A stretch of DNA of 64,000 nucleotides from a virus. A program made the position numbers and the translations under genes. Below are positions 41,324-50,359 of the stretch, piece after piece. The notes beneath the pieces are model-generated. The model made no database searches. It had not been told where the DNA came from and worked only from the letters and a program-made list of their open reading frames with translations. Where the stretch lies: positions 30,464 to 94,463 of the IMG/VR virus record IMGVR_UViG_3300028024_000006; one strand, written 5' to 3'. Within the stretch, counting starts at the first letter, position 1, and every line of letters begins with the position of its first letter.

Positions 41324-41440
41324 ATGCCCCTTTCTAACGTTATCGCCGTGACTGTTCTATCCCTTGTCGTGCTCGCCGCATTCGTCACCGTTGAGGCGCG
41401 CTACCAGCGCCTGCGACGGGCGCGGCGCGCGCAGTCCTGA
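41324..41440 (+). CDS. Single-span membrane peptide (38 aa)
   Basis: ATG 41324, sequence MPLSNVIAVTVLSLVVLAAF followed by a basic cytoplasmic tail. No clear ribosome-binding site. Likely a small inner-membrane protein. Confidence 0.4.
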   Translation: MPLSNVIAVTVLSLVVLAAFVTVEARYQRLRRARRAQS

Positions 41441-41471
41441 TCTGCCTACCCATTCATTTTTCGGAGCCCCT

Positions 41472-42164
41472 ATGTTCCTGCCTGACCTGCACAAAGTTGT
41501 GTCTGACCAGTTCGCCGCCATCGTGGAGTCCGGCACGATCCAGACCATGATCGAAAAGCACCTGAGCGAGTCGATCAATGAAATCCTGAAAGAGCAGTTG
41601 CGCTCGTATGGCGCGTTCGGCAAGACCATCAAGCCGTTGGTCGAGCAGGCGTTGCAGATTGACGACCTGCGCGAGTTACCGAGCTACGGCCAGTTCATGT
41701 GCAACATCATCCGCAAGAACGTCGATCAACAATTGCATGGCGAGTATGCAAAGAAACTCGCCGACGATATTGCCGCCCTGTTCATGGATGCGCCCGCCGA
41801 AATCGCGTTTGAAGACCTGATCGAGAAGTTCAAGGAGCACACCAAAAACAGTGCGTTCAGCGAACTGGATTACCGCATGACGCTACACCTTGAATACTCG
41901 CAGTACGGCTCGTGGTACGTGGCGATGGACAAGGAAGATGGCAAGGAAAAGTACCGCTGCGCGCTGCGCTTCCATGTCAACAAGGAAGGCGAAATGTTCG
42001 CCCTGACGATTGACGACTCGGACATGAAGAAAGACCTGTTCATTGGCCCATTTAACGAGTTTGAACGCCTGCTGTTCCGCATGTACGTGCAGGGCACGAA
42101 GGTGCGCATCGAGCCGCACTCCGAGCCGCACGACTTCTCGCTTCAATACACCCACGACGACTGA
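41472..42164 (+). CDS. Hypothetical protein
   Basis: A 230-residue protein starting at ATG 41472 behind GGAGCCCC. Helical N-terminal half, beta-rich C-terminal half. No recognised domain. Placed between the exonuclease and RdgC, so a recombination or replication role is possible. Confidence 0.55.
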   Translation: MFLPDLHKVVSDQFAAIVESGTIQTMIEKHLSESINEILKEQLRSYGAFGKTIKPLVEQALQIDDLRELPSYGQFMCNIIRKNVDQQLHGEYAKKLADDIAALFMDAPAEIAFEDLIEKFKEHTKNSAFSELDYRMTLHLEYSQYGSWYVAMDKEDGKEKYRCALRFHVNKEGEMFALTIDDSDMKKDLFIGPFNEFERLLFRMYVQGTKVRIEPHSEPHDFSLQYTHDD

Positions 42165-42178
42165 CGCCCCCCAAAAAA

Positions 42179-42216
42179 CTGTATAGGTCAAAACAGTTGT
42201 ATTTCGACCTATACAG
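42179..42216. repeat. Perfect 11-bp inverted repeat upstream of rdgC
   Basis: CTGTATAGGTC (42179-42189) and GACCTATACAG (42206-42216) flank a 16-base centre containing AAACAGTTG. CCTATA and AACAGTT strings recur in the region upstream of parA, hinting at a common DNA-binding protein. Confidence 0.65.
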
Positions 42217-42264
42217 GTAACTACAGGTGCGGTCGGTTGCCGCCCTACCCCCAAGGAATTGACC

Positions 42265-43416
42265 ATGTGGTTTCGCAATCTCACGCTGTTCATGATCCCC
42301 GGCTTTCCGCTTTCCGGCGATGACCTTGCCGCCGCGCTCGCGAAGACGCCGTTTCAGCCTTGCCAGAGCTATAACGACCGGTCGAGCGGCTGGACCCCGG
42401 CGCGCAATGACGCCTACGTGTACACCGTGGACGGCGAGCACATGATCGCCCTGCGCATGTCGCGCAAGGTGTTGCCGGGCGCGGTCGTGAAAGAGGAAGT
42501 CGCCCGCCAGTGCGTCGCGTTCGAGAAAGAGCGCGGCCACAAGCCGGGCAAAAAGATGCGCAAGGAAATCAAGGAACAGGCGTACGACGACCTGTTGCCG
42601 AAGGCGTTCGAGGTCTCGCGCGACGTGCGCGCATGGATTAGCCCCAAGCGCGGCATTCTCGCGATTGACACGTCAGCGAAGACGGTTGCTGATGCCGTCA
42701 TCCGGTCTTTCATCCGCGCGACCGAAACACCCTTCACGATCTACCCCGCCCGCTTCGCGCTCGATCCGGCATCCGCCATGACGGAATGGGTCGCCGACGA
42801 GCCGCCCACAGGCTTTACCGTCGATTCCGACAGCACGACGCTTTCCTCGCGCACGGGCGGCACGGCCAACATCAAGTATTCAGGCGTCTCGCTCGACGCC
42901 GACGACGCGCGTAAGCAGATTGAGGGCGGGCGCGTGGTGACGACCCTCGCGCTTACGTGGGATGACAAGGCGTCGTTCATCCTAACGGGTGCAGGTAACG
43001 TGCGCCGCGTCGCGCCTGTTGGCGTCATCAAGGCCGGAAAGGCAGAGGCCAAGGACGATGACGTTTTCGCGGGCGATTTTCTGCTGATGACGGCAACCCT
43101 GGGCGACCTGCTGGCGGAGCTTTCCGAATCCATGAACGGCTTCGCCAAAGTTCCAGACCTGTTTTCTGCGATGCAGGCAGAGGCCGAAGAGCGGGACGAC
43201 GACGAGCGTGCAGCGGAAGATGACGCCGATCCGCTCGTCGGCGAAGCGCAGCGCATCGTGATCGAGCATGGCCGGGCGTCGATTTCACTGGTACAGCGTC
43301 ACCTGCGCATTGGCTATAACCGCGCGGCCCGCCTGCTTGAATCGCTCGAAGCGCGCGGCGTGGTCAGTGCAATGGATAACCGGGGTAATCGCACCCTCAC
43401 CGGAGCACACGAATGA
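42265..43416 (+). CDS. rdgC: RdgC-family protein with C-terminal FtsK-gamma-like winged helix
   Basis: A 383-residue protein; ATG 42265 follows AAGGAATTGACC. Residues 1 to about 300 match RdgC ([54 protein letters not shown]), a ring-shaped DNA-binding protein that modulates RecA. The C-terminal 60 residues ([20 protein letters not shown] ... [20 protein letters not shown]) match the gamma domain of FtsK, which reads KOPS sequences and activates XerCD. The stop overlaps the ParB-like start. Confidence 0.88.
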   Translation: MWFRNLTLFMIPGFPLSGDDLAAALAKTPFQPCQSYNDRSSGWTPARNDAYVYTVDGEHMIALRMSRKVLPGAVVKEEVARQCVAFEKERGHKPGKKMRKEIKEQAYDDLLPKAFEVSRDVRAWISPKRGILAIDTSAKTVADAVIRSFIRATETPFTIYPARFALDPASAMTEWVADEPPTGFTVDSDSTTLSSRTGGTANIKYSGVSLDADDARKQIEGGRVVTTLALTWDDKASFILTGAGNVRRVAPVGVIKAGKAEAKDDDVFAGDFLLMTATLGDLLAELSESMNGFAKVPDLFSAMQAEAEERDDDERAAEDDADPLVGEAQRIVIEHGRASISLVQRHLRIGYNRAARLLESLEARGVVSAMDNRGNRTLTGAHE

Positions 43417-44297
43417 AAATCCGCGACGTAGACCTTGGCTCGCTGAAAAAGGCGAAAGAATCGGGCCGCGACGATATCAGCCTGACGAAAGTCGTCATCT
43501 ATGGCGCAGACCCGGCAGACCTTGAAATTGAGGAAGGCTGGAACGAACGCGACATGACGCCGCGCGTGCGCGCGCATATCGACAGCATCAAAGAGACGAT
43601 CCGCAACGGCGGGCATATTCCGGCCCTGAAAGTACGCGTGGTCGGCACGCATGTGTACGTGCGCGACGGTCACTGTCGCCTGACTGCAATTCGCGAACTG
43701 ATCGCCGAGGGCATCGAGTATCGCCGCGTCATGGTCGAAGAGGTAAAGGGCAACGACGCCGACGACATTGCACTCATGCGCACGAGTTCTCGCGGACTCA
43801 CCCAAACGCGGCTAGAGAAGGGCCGCGCGGACAAGCGGCTCGTCAACATGGGATGGACCGTCAAGGAAATCGCCAAACGCGTTGGTGAGTCCGTGACCTA
43901 CGTCGAGCAGAACCAAATGCTCGCGAACGCCAACACTGACGTCCACCGGTTGCTCGTATCCGATTCGATATCAGCCAAGGTCGCGCTCGACGCGATCCGC
44001 AATCATGGCGAGAAGGCTGGCGCGGTACTGACGGCGAAGTTGGACGCGGCAAAGGCAGGCGGCAAGGCGAAACTCACCGGATCGACGGTCGTCCGCGCCC
44101 TGCCCCCGAAGGTCGTCAAGCGCATGACGACTTCGCTCGACACGTTCGTGACAACCATCCCGAAGGCTGTTCGCGAGGCAGTCGCCGACGCGCCGGACGA
44201 CATGACGGTCAAGATCACGGCAGGCGCATTGCGCGCCTTGCTCGCCGCGCATGCTGAAATTTCCCCTTCAGAGGTCGCTCTTGACGACGCCGCCTGA
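43413..44297 (+). CDS. ParB-like protein
   Basis: A 294-residue protein. [16 protein letters not shown] gives the ParB-N/nuclease-fold signature around residues 80-96. [21 protein letters not shown] near residue 150 is the helix-turn-helix. The C-terminal region is helical. This resembles KorB/ParB proteins, yet it is encoded away from parA and next to rdgC, so it may be a transcriptional regulator or a second partition/CTP-switch protein. Confidence 0.75.
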   Translation: MKIRDVDLGSLKKAKESGRDDISLTKVVIYGADPADLEIEEGWNERDMTPRVRAHIDSIKETIRNGGHIPALKVRVVGTHVYVRDGHCRLTAIRELIAEGIEYRRVMVEEVKGNDADDIALMRTSSRGLTQTRLEKGRADKRLVNMGWTVKEIAKRVGESVTYVEQNQMLANANTDVHRLLVSDSISAKVALDAIRNHGEKAGAVLTAKLDAAKAGGKAKLTGSTVVRALPPKVVKRMTTSLDTFVTTIPKAVREAVADAPDDMTVKITAGALRALLAAHAEISPSEVALDDAA

Positions 44298-44517
44298 CCG
44301 CTGGGGATGCTTTAACCGGCCCGCCGAAGTCGGGCCGTATCTTGCTCAGAACGGCTATTTCGACTCGTGCGCGAATGGCTTCGGCGAGATATGTCGTGCG
44401 CCGAAATACGTCGAGGTCAAGCACGTTTTGAGCACTGACTGCCGATATGACCGACGCACTACCGATCCGAAATGCGCCGGTTGTCGTCAAATCAAAAGCG
44501 AAGGGGATTCGAATTGA
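44281..44517 (+). CDS. Small Cys-rich protein (TTG start)
   Basis: A 78-residue protein; the TTG at 44281 has AGAGG upstream and overlaps the ParB-like gene end by 17 bases. Several Cys (WGCFN, DSCANGFGEICRA, DCRYD, CAGCRQ) suggest metal binding. No family recognised. Confidence 0.5.
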   Translation: MTTPPDRWGCFNRPAEVGPYLAQNGYFDSCANGFGEICRAPKYVEVKHVLSTDCRYDRRTTDPKCAGCRQIKSEGDSN

Positions 44518-44729
44518 AGCGTGTATTTTCGGCTATCGCCGATTTCATCCTAGTCGGTGCGCTTGCTCTCGCGTACCTCGCCCTACCCTCTTTAGCGCAG
44601 GATACCGAGCCGATGACTGTCAAATCGCCTTGCGGCGAGCGCGGTGACGAGGCGACTTCTGGCAGGGAAGCGCGTGTGATTCGAGGTTGTGATCCACACA
44701 CCGACTCCCGGAAAAGCCTTGCTGTATAA
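44514..44729 (+). CDS. Small exported protein (TTG start)
   Basis: A 71-residue protein starting at TTG 44514 in a TTGA overlap. The N-terminus (MKRVFSAIADFILVGALALA, then YLALPSLAQD) is a good signal peptide. The mature part is about 40 polar residues with two Cys. Predicted periplasmic; may alter the lysogen's surface or physiology. Function unknown. Confidence 0.5.
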   Translation: MKRVFSAIADFILVGALALAYLALPSLAQDTEPMTVKSPCGERGDEATSGREARVIRGCDPHTDSRKSLAV

Positions 44730-45361
44730 GGCTTCGCGGTACTGAACCGGAAAGCAAAACAAAACTAAACTGTTGTGTACACTTTCGCCGCGCGACCCGG
44801 TTCCGCGCGCGCCTCCCCGATTTCCAACCTGTTTTCTCTCAAACCCTTCTATATTCCTGCCTTTTTACCTGAATCCTTCTGTTCTTGTGTGTTTTCCCGA
44901 CTTTTGTTCGATTTTTACCTGTTTAAGTGGCTTTGATTGTATTTATAAGTGACCTGAATACACAAAACCGAACCAATATAGGTTTGAATACACTAAAACA
45001 GTTAAAAACTGGTCTGCACTAGTTCGAATTAACCTAAACAAACCTAAACTAAATAGTTTCGACTTATACACACCTATATAGTTTTCTCGCCTGTACAGTA
45101 CAGCCCCCTACCGGACACCTGATCTGTACGCCCCTATAGTTCCATGTATCGTTTGCAACTTACCTATACATACCTATACTGTTTTATAGCCTATCGAATA
45201 CTTTGGTTTAGGTCTGACTCGTATTGACCACACTTGAACAGTTTTCCGAACACCTGTTTTATTCAGGTCAGACATGGTGTTACCCGTTGCAATCACTACT
45301 ATTCACTTATCAGTAATCTGATACACTTCGCACCAAAACACACCTATAAAGGTTCGGTGCG
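44730..45361. repeat. AT-rich repeat region upstream of parA (candidate centromere/origin element)
   Basis: 632 bases without a supported gene and far lower in GC than its surroundings. CCTATA occurs at 45073, 45133, 45163, 45173 and 45343. Variants of AACAGTTTT or its complement occur near 44995, 45178 and 45237. A perfect 13-base palindrome CTGTACAGTACAG lies at 45091-45103. Such clustered repeats before parA usually form the partition site or an autoregulatory operator. Confidence 0.55.
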
Positions 45362-46033
45362 ATGCCTACATACCTGTTTGCCCACACCAAGGGCGGCGTC
45401 ACCAAAACGACGACCGCGATCAACATGGCCGCGATGCGCGCGGCGGAAGGTCGGCGCGTGCTTCTCGTGGATTCTGACTCAGGCCAGTCGTCTACGTCGT
45501 TTATCAATGTGCGCAAGCTCGCCGGGCTTCCGGACATTCCGCATGTCTCGCTTGTGTCGTATTTGCAGGACGACGGCTCGTGGTACGCGATTGATGACGA
45601 CCTGCGCAAGCTCGCCACCCGCTTTGACGACGTACTGATCGACGCGGGCGGGGAAGGGCACGGCTCGCCTGAAATCCGCATGGCCCTGATGGTCGCCGAC
45701 AAGGTAATCACGCCCTGCGGCACGTCCAAGCCCGACACCGCGCGCCTCGCCCCGATGAACAACATGATCCGCGAGGCCAAGGTCATGAACCCTAAGCTCA
45801 AGGCCATGCTGTTCGCCACCCGCGCGAGCACGAACGCGAAATCGAATGACGTGATCGAGTTTTACAAGGACGTCACCCGGTTTGGCCAGTACCAGGTGGC
45901 CGAGGCCGTCGTCCGTGCGCGTGACTGCTACACGAAGTGGCTCGCGACCGGCGAAGCCGTGTTCGAGCAGAAAAAACTTGTTAAGCCCGCCATGAAAGAG
46001 ATGGCCGAACTATACCGGGAGGTATTCGCATGA
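45362..46033 (+). CDS. parA: ParA-family partition ATPase
   Basis: A 223-residue protein of the short type Ib class. The deviant Walker A is [15 protein letters not shown] (the second GK glycine is Thr), with [12 protein letters not shown] as Walker A' and [12 protein letters not shown] as Walker B. It has no N-terminal HTH. Its stop overlaps the next gene as ATGA. It moves plasmid-prophage copies to daughter cells with RHH centromere-binding partners. Confidence 0.9.
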   Translation: MPTYLFAHTKGGVTKTTTAINMAAMRAAEGRRVLLVDSDSGQSSTSFINVRKLAGLPDIPHVSLVSYLQDDGSWYAIDDDLRKLATRFDDVLIDAGGEGHGSPEIRMALMVADKVITPCGTSKPDTARLAPMNNMIREAKVMNPKLKAMLFATRASTNAKSNDVIEFYKDVTRFGQYQVAEAVVRARDCYTKWLATGEAVFEQKKLVKPAMKEMAELYREVFA

Positions 46034-46593
46034 CCGAGAAGTCCGCCGCCGAACTGAAGCGCGAACGGGAAATGGCCGCGCGCAAGGCGCTTTTCGTGCA
46101 GGGTGACGCCCGCCCGGAAAACACCGACCTGAGCACGATCCTTGGGCCGCCGCAGCCGCCTGCGCCCGTGGCCGCACCCGACGAGCCATCCGCACCAGCG
46201 GAAGCCGTCAGCGAGCCCGAAGGTGAAGCGGGGGCCGCGCCCGTAGCAGAAAGCCCCAGCGAGCCGCAGGAGCCGCCCGCCGCCGCACCGGACGTCCCGC
46301 AGGTCGTCCAGACTGCCGTGAGCCCGCCAGCGGCCCGGAAAACGGCCCCGAAACCGGCAGGGAAGGCCGCGCCTAAGCCCGCCAAAGCGCCCAAGGCGGA
46401 CGACGAGCCCGATCCATGGGCCGATGGCGACGACAAGGACAAGGGCTTTACGACCAAGTTTGACGCTGTGTTGCACCGGAAAATGCTTTGGATCGCCGAT
46501 AACGTCCCCCGGCAGAAGTCGATTCAGCGGATCGTGCATAACGCCGTGGTCGATTACGTCGAAAAACTACTTGCGGAGCACTACGAGCCATGA
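46030..46593 (+). CDS. RHH-type centromere-binding protein (ParB analogue)
   Basis: A 187-residue protein: a basic N-terminal helix, a long Pro/Ala/Glu-rich disordered linker (residues about 38-135), and a C-terminal ribbon-helix-helix-like domain starting [20 protein letters not shown]. Coupling to parA supports a type Ib-like partition role. Related in its last 50 residues to the next gene. Confidence 0.65.
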   Translation: MTEKSAAELKREREMAARKALFVQGDARPENTDLSTILGPPQPPAPVAAPDEPSAPAEAVSEPEGEAGAAPVAESPSEPQEPPAAAPDVPQVVQTAVSPPAARKTAPKPAGKAAPKPAKAPKADDEPDPWADGDDKDKGFTTKFDAVLHRKMLWIADNVPRQKSIQRIVHNAVVDYVEKLLAEHYEP

Positions 46594-46943
46594 ACGTACG
46601 CTACGAACTGAAGGCAGGCGTCCAGTTACGCCCCGAAGACGTGACCATCATTACGGACGATCCGCAGCCGGGCCGCACGGCCCTGACCGTCATGCACCCG
46701 CCCAAGGGGCGTAGCACCGTCGCCGCGCAGGGCAAACTCGATCTGAAGCCGCCCGCACGCGCCCCGTGGGAAGACGCAAACCCGCGCATCAAGACGTCGA
46801 TCCGCTTCGAGATGAGCGAAGAGCTTCACCTGAAGCTCACCTGGATCAAGGATCATGTCCCGCAGAGCGCGATTACCGCCGTGATCCGTCGCGCGACTGA
46901 GGCCGAAGCCGACCGCCTGATCGCCGAATACTTCAAGCCATAG
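46590..46943 (+). CDS. Second RHH-type protein of the par operon
   Basis: A 117-residue protein whose C-terminus (IKTSIRFEMSEELHLKLTWI, then IRRATEAEADRLIAEYF) parallels the RHH domain of the upstream gene. It may form heteromers or act as the operon regulator. Coupled by ATGA overlap; followed by a terminator. Confidence 0.6.
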   Translation: MNVRYELKAGVQLRPEDVTIITDDPQPGRTALTVMHPPKGRSTVAAQGKLDLKPPARAPWEDANPRIKTSIRFEMSEELHLKLTWIKDHVPQSAITAVIRRATEAEADRLIAEYFKP

Positions 46944-47000
46944 CAAAAGGCAGACCAATATTTTGCGCGCTTGACATAATTAAACTGATTCCGCAACGAG

Positions 47001-47031
47001 AACCCGGCCACCGCGCCGGGTTTGTTGTTTT
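47001..47031 (+). terminator. Terminator of the par operon
   Basis: AACCCGGC (47001-47008) pairs with GCCGGGTT (47015-47022), followed by TGTTGTTTTT. Confidence 0.8.
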
Positions 47032-47149
47032 TGGGGGAAATCTCGCTAAAAACATCATCAGGCTTTTGATGTGATCTTTAGAAAATCACAAACCTTTAAA
47101 AGCGTTTACGTGGTGCAGAGCCGCCCCACATAAGGCCGAGCGGGGTGAT

Positions 47150-47401
47150 AGGTCAGTCTTTTTGGGTCGTCAGGTCAGGGTATTTGGGAGACATAGGTCA
47201 GGGTATTTGGGATAGGTCAGGGTATTTGGGAGAGCACCCTGTTTTGGGGTCAAACACCATGTAACTCGTTGATTTTAAATGGTATTGGTGCGCCTATAAG
47301 CGTGCTTTTGGCCCGCCAAGGTCAGGCAATTTGGGGGGATAGGTCAGGGAATTTGGGATAGGTCAGGGTTTTTGGTTTGAGAATCGGTCAGGTTATCCAT
47401 A
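47150..47401 (+). repeat. Iteron array, plasmid-type replication origin
   Basis: Seven 17-base iterons with core AGGTCAGGGTATTTGGG start at 47150, 47172, 47195, 47214, 47319, 47341 and 47360, with degenerate extra copies after 47385. Spacings of 19-23 bases put them on similar DNA faces. An interrupting 88-base stretch is AT-richer. TTATCCATA at 47393-47401 is one base from a DnaA box. It lies just upstream of rep. Confidence 0.88.
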
Positions 47402-47467
47402 GGTCAAGATTCTTCTTGCTGAATACGACCTATAGACCTAGCATTGCGGGTTAGGAGAACGAGCCCC

Positions 47468-48739
47468 ATGTCCACAGAACTGACCGAGTACAAAAAGCCA
47501 ACGTCGCCGGACGTGCGCAAGCATATTGCTGCCGTCCATATCGGCGGCGACCTGACGACGACCGAGCGGAAATTGCTGAACGTGTTGCTATGGAATGCAT
47601 TCGACACTATCGGCGAAGACAAGCACCACCGCCTGCCGGTGCATGTGCTGTGCGCAATGATCGGTTGGAACAGCAACAATCTGACGCCACTCAAGGAAGC
47701 ACTGACACGGCTCGCGACGACGAAGATCATATTCGACGTGCTGTTCGACAGCGAGAAAGAAGAGGCGGTAGCGAAGAGGAAAGGGCGCAAGGCGCGCAAA
47801 CGGTGGGGCGTCACCGCGATGCTTGCGGGCGGCAGCATCGCGGACGGATGGTGTTTCTACGACTACAGCAAGACCCTGCGCGACGAGCTCGCGAATCCCG
47901 AGGTCTACGCCATCATCAACATCGGCACGCAGAAACAGTTCTCAGGAACGTACTCGCTCGCGCTGTACGAGAATTGCGTCCGCTTCCGTGGCGTTGGATC
48001 AACCGGGGAAATTTCAGTAGACCTGTGGCGGCAGTTGCTTGGCGTCGGCGTGGACCGGCTTGGCAAGCCCGTGAAGAGCGCGTACGACGAGTTCAAGCAT
48101 TTCAACAATCAGGTCATCAAACCCGCCATCAAAGAGATAAACCTGATTTCCGATATCTATGTCACGGCGGAATACACCAAGCAGGGGCGCAACGTTGTAG
48201 CCATCAAATTTTCCGTCGAGCCGAATCCACAGAAGCACATAGACGAGCAGCCGCGTGACGATGACGCCGTGCGCAAGTCAGAAGCGTACCGGCTTTTACG
48301 CGCGCTTGAAGTCAGCGACAAACTGGCCGTCGAGTGGATTTCGAGCGAACCCGAATTCGCACTTCACGTCGCGAAGACGACCACAGAGAAAGTCGCACGC
48401 AATGAAATCAGGAACCCGGCAGGCTACGTGCATACGCTCATTAAAAACAAGCCGGATGATTTCGTACTGGTAGACCAGGCGGATGACGCACAAGACGAAG
48501 AGCAGGACGCGGAGAAAGCCGCCGAGCGCGAGGCGGAAGAGCGTGCGAGGCGGACGCAGCAGGCGGTCGCCGATCTGCTACCCGAAGAGCGCGCCGAACT
48601 GGCCGCACGCTTTATCTCAGAGAATGGCCTGACGTGTGTGTATGACGCTGCAAAAGATAAGGTCGGCACGCTCGTGCAGACGCGGAAGTACCGCGACTTC
48701 ACGCGCGAGCGTGCCGCGCAGGTCATTGCGAATCGGTAG
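47468..48739 (+). CDS. rep: RepB/Rep_3-family plasmid replication initiator
   Basis: A 423-residue protein; ATG 47468 follows TTAGGAGAACGAG. The N-terminal tandem winged-helix architecture of Rep_3 initiators is visible: LTTTERKLLNVLLWNAFD, LPVHVLCAMIGWNSNNLTPL, then GTYSLALYENCVRF and KSAYDEFKHFNNQVIKPAIK. Residues about 340-370 are a charged linker. It is expected to bind the iterons and control copy number. Adjacent minus-strand genes converge 20 bases downstream. Confidence 0.9.
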   Translation: MSTELTEYKKPTSPDVRKHIAAVHIGGDLTTTERKLLNVLLWNAFDTIGEDKHHRLPVHVLCAMIGWNSNNLTPLKEALTRLATTKIIFDVLFDSEKEEAVAKRKGRKARKRWGVTAMLAGGSIADGWCFYDYSKTLRDELANPEVYAIINIGTQKQFSGTYSLALYENCVRFRGVGSTGEISVDLWRQLLGVGVDRLGKPVKSAYDEFKHFNNQVIKPAIKEINLISDIYVTAEYTKQGRNVVAIKFSVEPNPQKHIDEQPRDDDAVRKSEAYRLLRALEVSDKLAVEWISSEPEFALHVAKTTTEKVARNEIRNPAGYVHTLIKNKPDDFVLVDQADDAQDEEQDAEKAAEREAEERARRTQQAVADLLPEERAELAARFISENGLTCVYDAAKDKVGTLVQTRKYRDFTRERAAQVIANR

Positions 48740-48758
48740 GGCGCAGGCCCCACCACAC

Positions 48759-49193
48759 TCACGCAGCGCGCGATACCGGAACCGGCTGCACGGCGGCTTT
48801 AGTCGCCGACGAGCTTGCATCCGTCGCCGCCGACGGCCAGTGCGACCAGCCGAATAGCCGCACGCCAGCCCACATGATCGCACGACGCCAGCGCGGCACA
48901 CCGGTCACCGCCGACGCTTCGCGCAACACCGCATCGGCTACGCGACGCGACACGATATGCGACGAGTACAGGTAGTCGTGAATGGTCGCGGCCACCGCCG
49001 ACGTGTCGCCAGCCAGTTCGTACACAACCGGAATGCGCGGCACGCTTGCGTAGTTCGTCACGAAGCCAGCTGGAACGGTGATCCGCATACCGGCGACGTC
49101 AGATACGAATACAAGCGGCTTAAGCAGACGCCAGTTACCATCATCCTGATCGGTAGCTGGCTCGACCTTGAGCCGGGTCAGGAACCCGCTCAT
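48759..49193 (-). CDS. DUF1353 family protein
   Basis: A 144-residue protein with ITVPAGFVTNYASVPRIPVV followed by AATIHDYLYSSH and RRVADAVLREA, the DUF1353 landmarks. Often near phage lysis or tail genes; function unknown. A basic hydrophobic C-terminal extension may contact membranes. Confidence 0.8.
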   Translation of the reverse strand: MSGFLTRLKVEPATDQDDGNWRLLKPLVFVSDVAGMRITVPAGFVTNYASVPRIPVVYELAGDTSAVAATIHDYLYSSHIVSRRVADAVLREASAVTGVPRWRRAIMWAGVRLFGWSHWPSAATDASSSATKAAVQPVPVSRAA

Positions 49194-49696
49194 TGCGCAT
49201 TCACTACCGCGAGACTCAACGCGAGTTGCGCGCCGGTAATCGCGAGCTTCGCGGCGGTCTTCTGATCGTCGGGAAGACTCGAATTCGTCACCAGCGCGAC
49301 CAGGGAAGGAACCTGCGAATCAGCGAACGTCTTGACCGCCGCAAGATCGAGCGTTGGCAGGGTCGCGGTCCCTGACGGCGGCGCAGCAATGGTCGCAGCC
49401 ACCGTACAGATTTTGCCCGCATCGTCGCTGATTTTCGTCACCAGCTTCACCGCGCCGGGGTCAGTCTGCATCGCGAGCAGCGATTTAAGGAACGGTTGCC
49501 CGACCTGACAGTTCTTGTCGATGGTGACTGCCGCCGCATGCAGTTTTTGCGCGGGCGTGAGGCTCACCGTCGCCGACGAGGAAGGAGCCGTATCCGTCTT
49601 CGCCGATTGCACGGCTGAACCGCAAGCGGCAAGCATCGCCGCACCAATGCCGATTGCAGCCAGCATTACAACGCGTCCGAGAGTTTTTCTCATCAT
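49190..49696 (-). CDS. Lipoprotein
   Basis: A 168-residue protein with signal peptide MRKTLGRVVMLAAIGIGAAM and lipobox LAAC, then a Ser/Thr-rich tether and a helical domain. Located in the lysis cluster, so it could be an o-spanin or an exclusion factor, but it is longer than usual o-spanins. Confidence 0.65.
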   Translation of the reverse strand: MMRKTLGRVVMLAAIGIGAAMLAACGSAVQSAKTDTAPSSSATVSLTPAQKLHAAAVTIDKNCQVGQPFLKSLLAMQTDPGAVKLVTKISDDAGKICTVAATIAAPPSGTATLPTLDLAAVKTFADSQVPSLVALVTNSSLPDDQKTAAKLAITGAQLALSLAVVNAQ

Positions 49697-49786
49697 GGTG
49701 ATTTACCTATCGTGGGTTTGACTGCTGATGTATCAAGGGCAGCGCCTGTGACGGCTTGCCCCTTGAACCTGTTTCGCGAATGGCGC

Positions 49787-50359
49787 TTACTCGTGCCCTT
49801 CGCCTTCGAAGTGATGGATGGTTTCTGTTCTCGAAAACACATAGCCCTCACGGCCATAGCGCTTCGCAATCCACAGCGGGAACGGCATGTCGTGAATGCC
49901 GTCGTTCTTTGCCGTGTGATGCTGTTTCGTGAGCAACATGCCGTTGACGGTCATGTCGTCAACGAACAGATACGGATCGCGCGGCTCGACAATCTGAACG
50001 TCGTTTTCAAGCGGATGTAGTGCCGGAATAACCGTCACCTTTGCATCTCGGAAAAAGCCGTCCCAGTCGAACGCCTGCGCGTGCGGACCCCACTGGCCTT
50101 TCTTGCAGTCGAAGGCGAAGCGGGGCCAGTCCCACATGTTCGCCATCGAACGCTCGACAGGGTAGTGATGTGCTTCGAGCGGATGGCCCGATTGCTCTGC
50201 CGTCGCGCCGGAAATGAAACAGCGGCCACCTTCGCGCTCAATCAGCAGCTTCTTGCTGCGCGTGAAAAGCGCTGTCGTCGTGCGTGCTTCGTGCCCCGGA
50301 ATGTTGACTTCGACTGCGAGCGTTTCGCGCTCGACGTGTACCTTTTCGACTTCACTCAC
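49787..50359 (-). CDS. HNH-like protein next to endolysin
   Basis: A 190-residue protein with GTG start in a GTGA overlap. RCFISGATAEQ and LEAHHYPVERSMAN resemble the Cys and His-His part of HNH nucleases, but the second CxxC pair is missing. The C-terminal half is alpha/beta. It may be a divergent nuclease. Confidence 0.5.
   Translation of the reverse strand: MSEVEKVHVERETLAVEVNIPGHEARTTTALFTRSKKLLIEREGGRCFISGATAEQSGHPLEAHHYPVERSMANMWDWPRFAFDCKKGQWGPHAQAFDWDGFFRDAKVTVIPALHPLENDVQIVEPRDPYLFVDDMTVNGMLLTKQHHTAKNDGIHDMPFPLWIAKRYGREGYVFSRTETIHHFEGEGHE

Noticed and set aside
46971-46999. TTGACA at 46971 as a promoter for the rep region
   Set aside because: No -10 hexamer is present at suitable distance and a terminator follows immediately.
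49190-49696. o-spanin call for the lipoprotein
   Set aside because: The lipobox is clear but length and lack of a paired i-spanin gene do not support a specific spanin assignment.
49694-49786. Terminator or gene in the short gap before the lipoprotein
   Set aside because: Only an imperfect CAAGGGCA/TGCCCCTTG pairing is visible and no frame is convincing.
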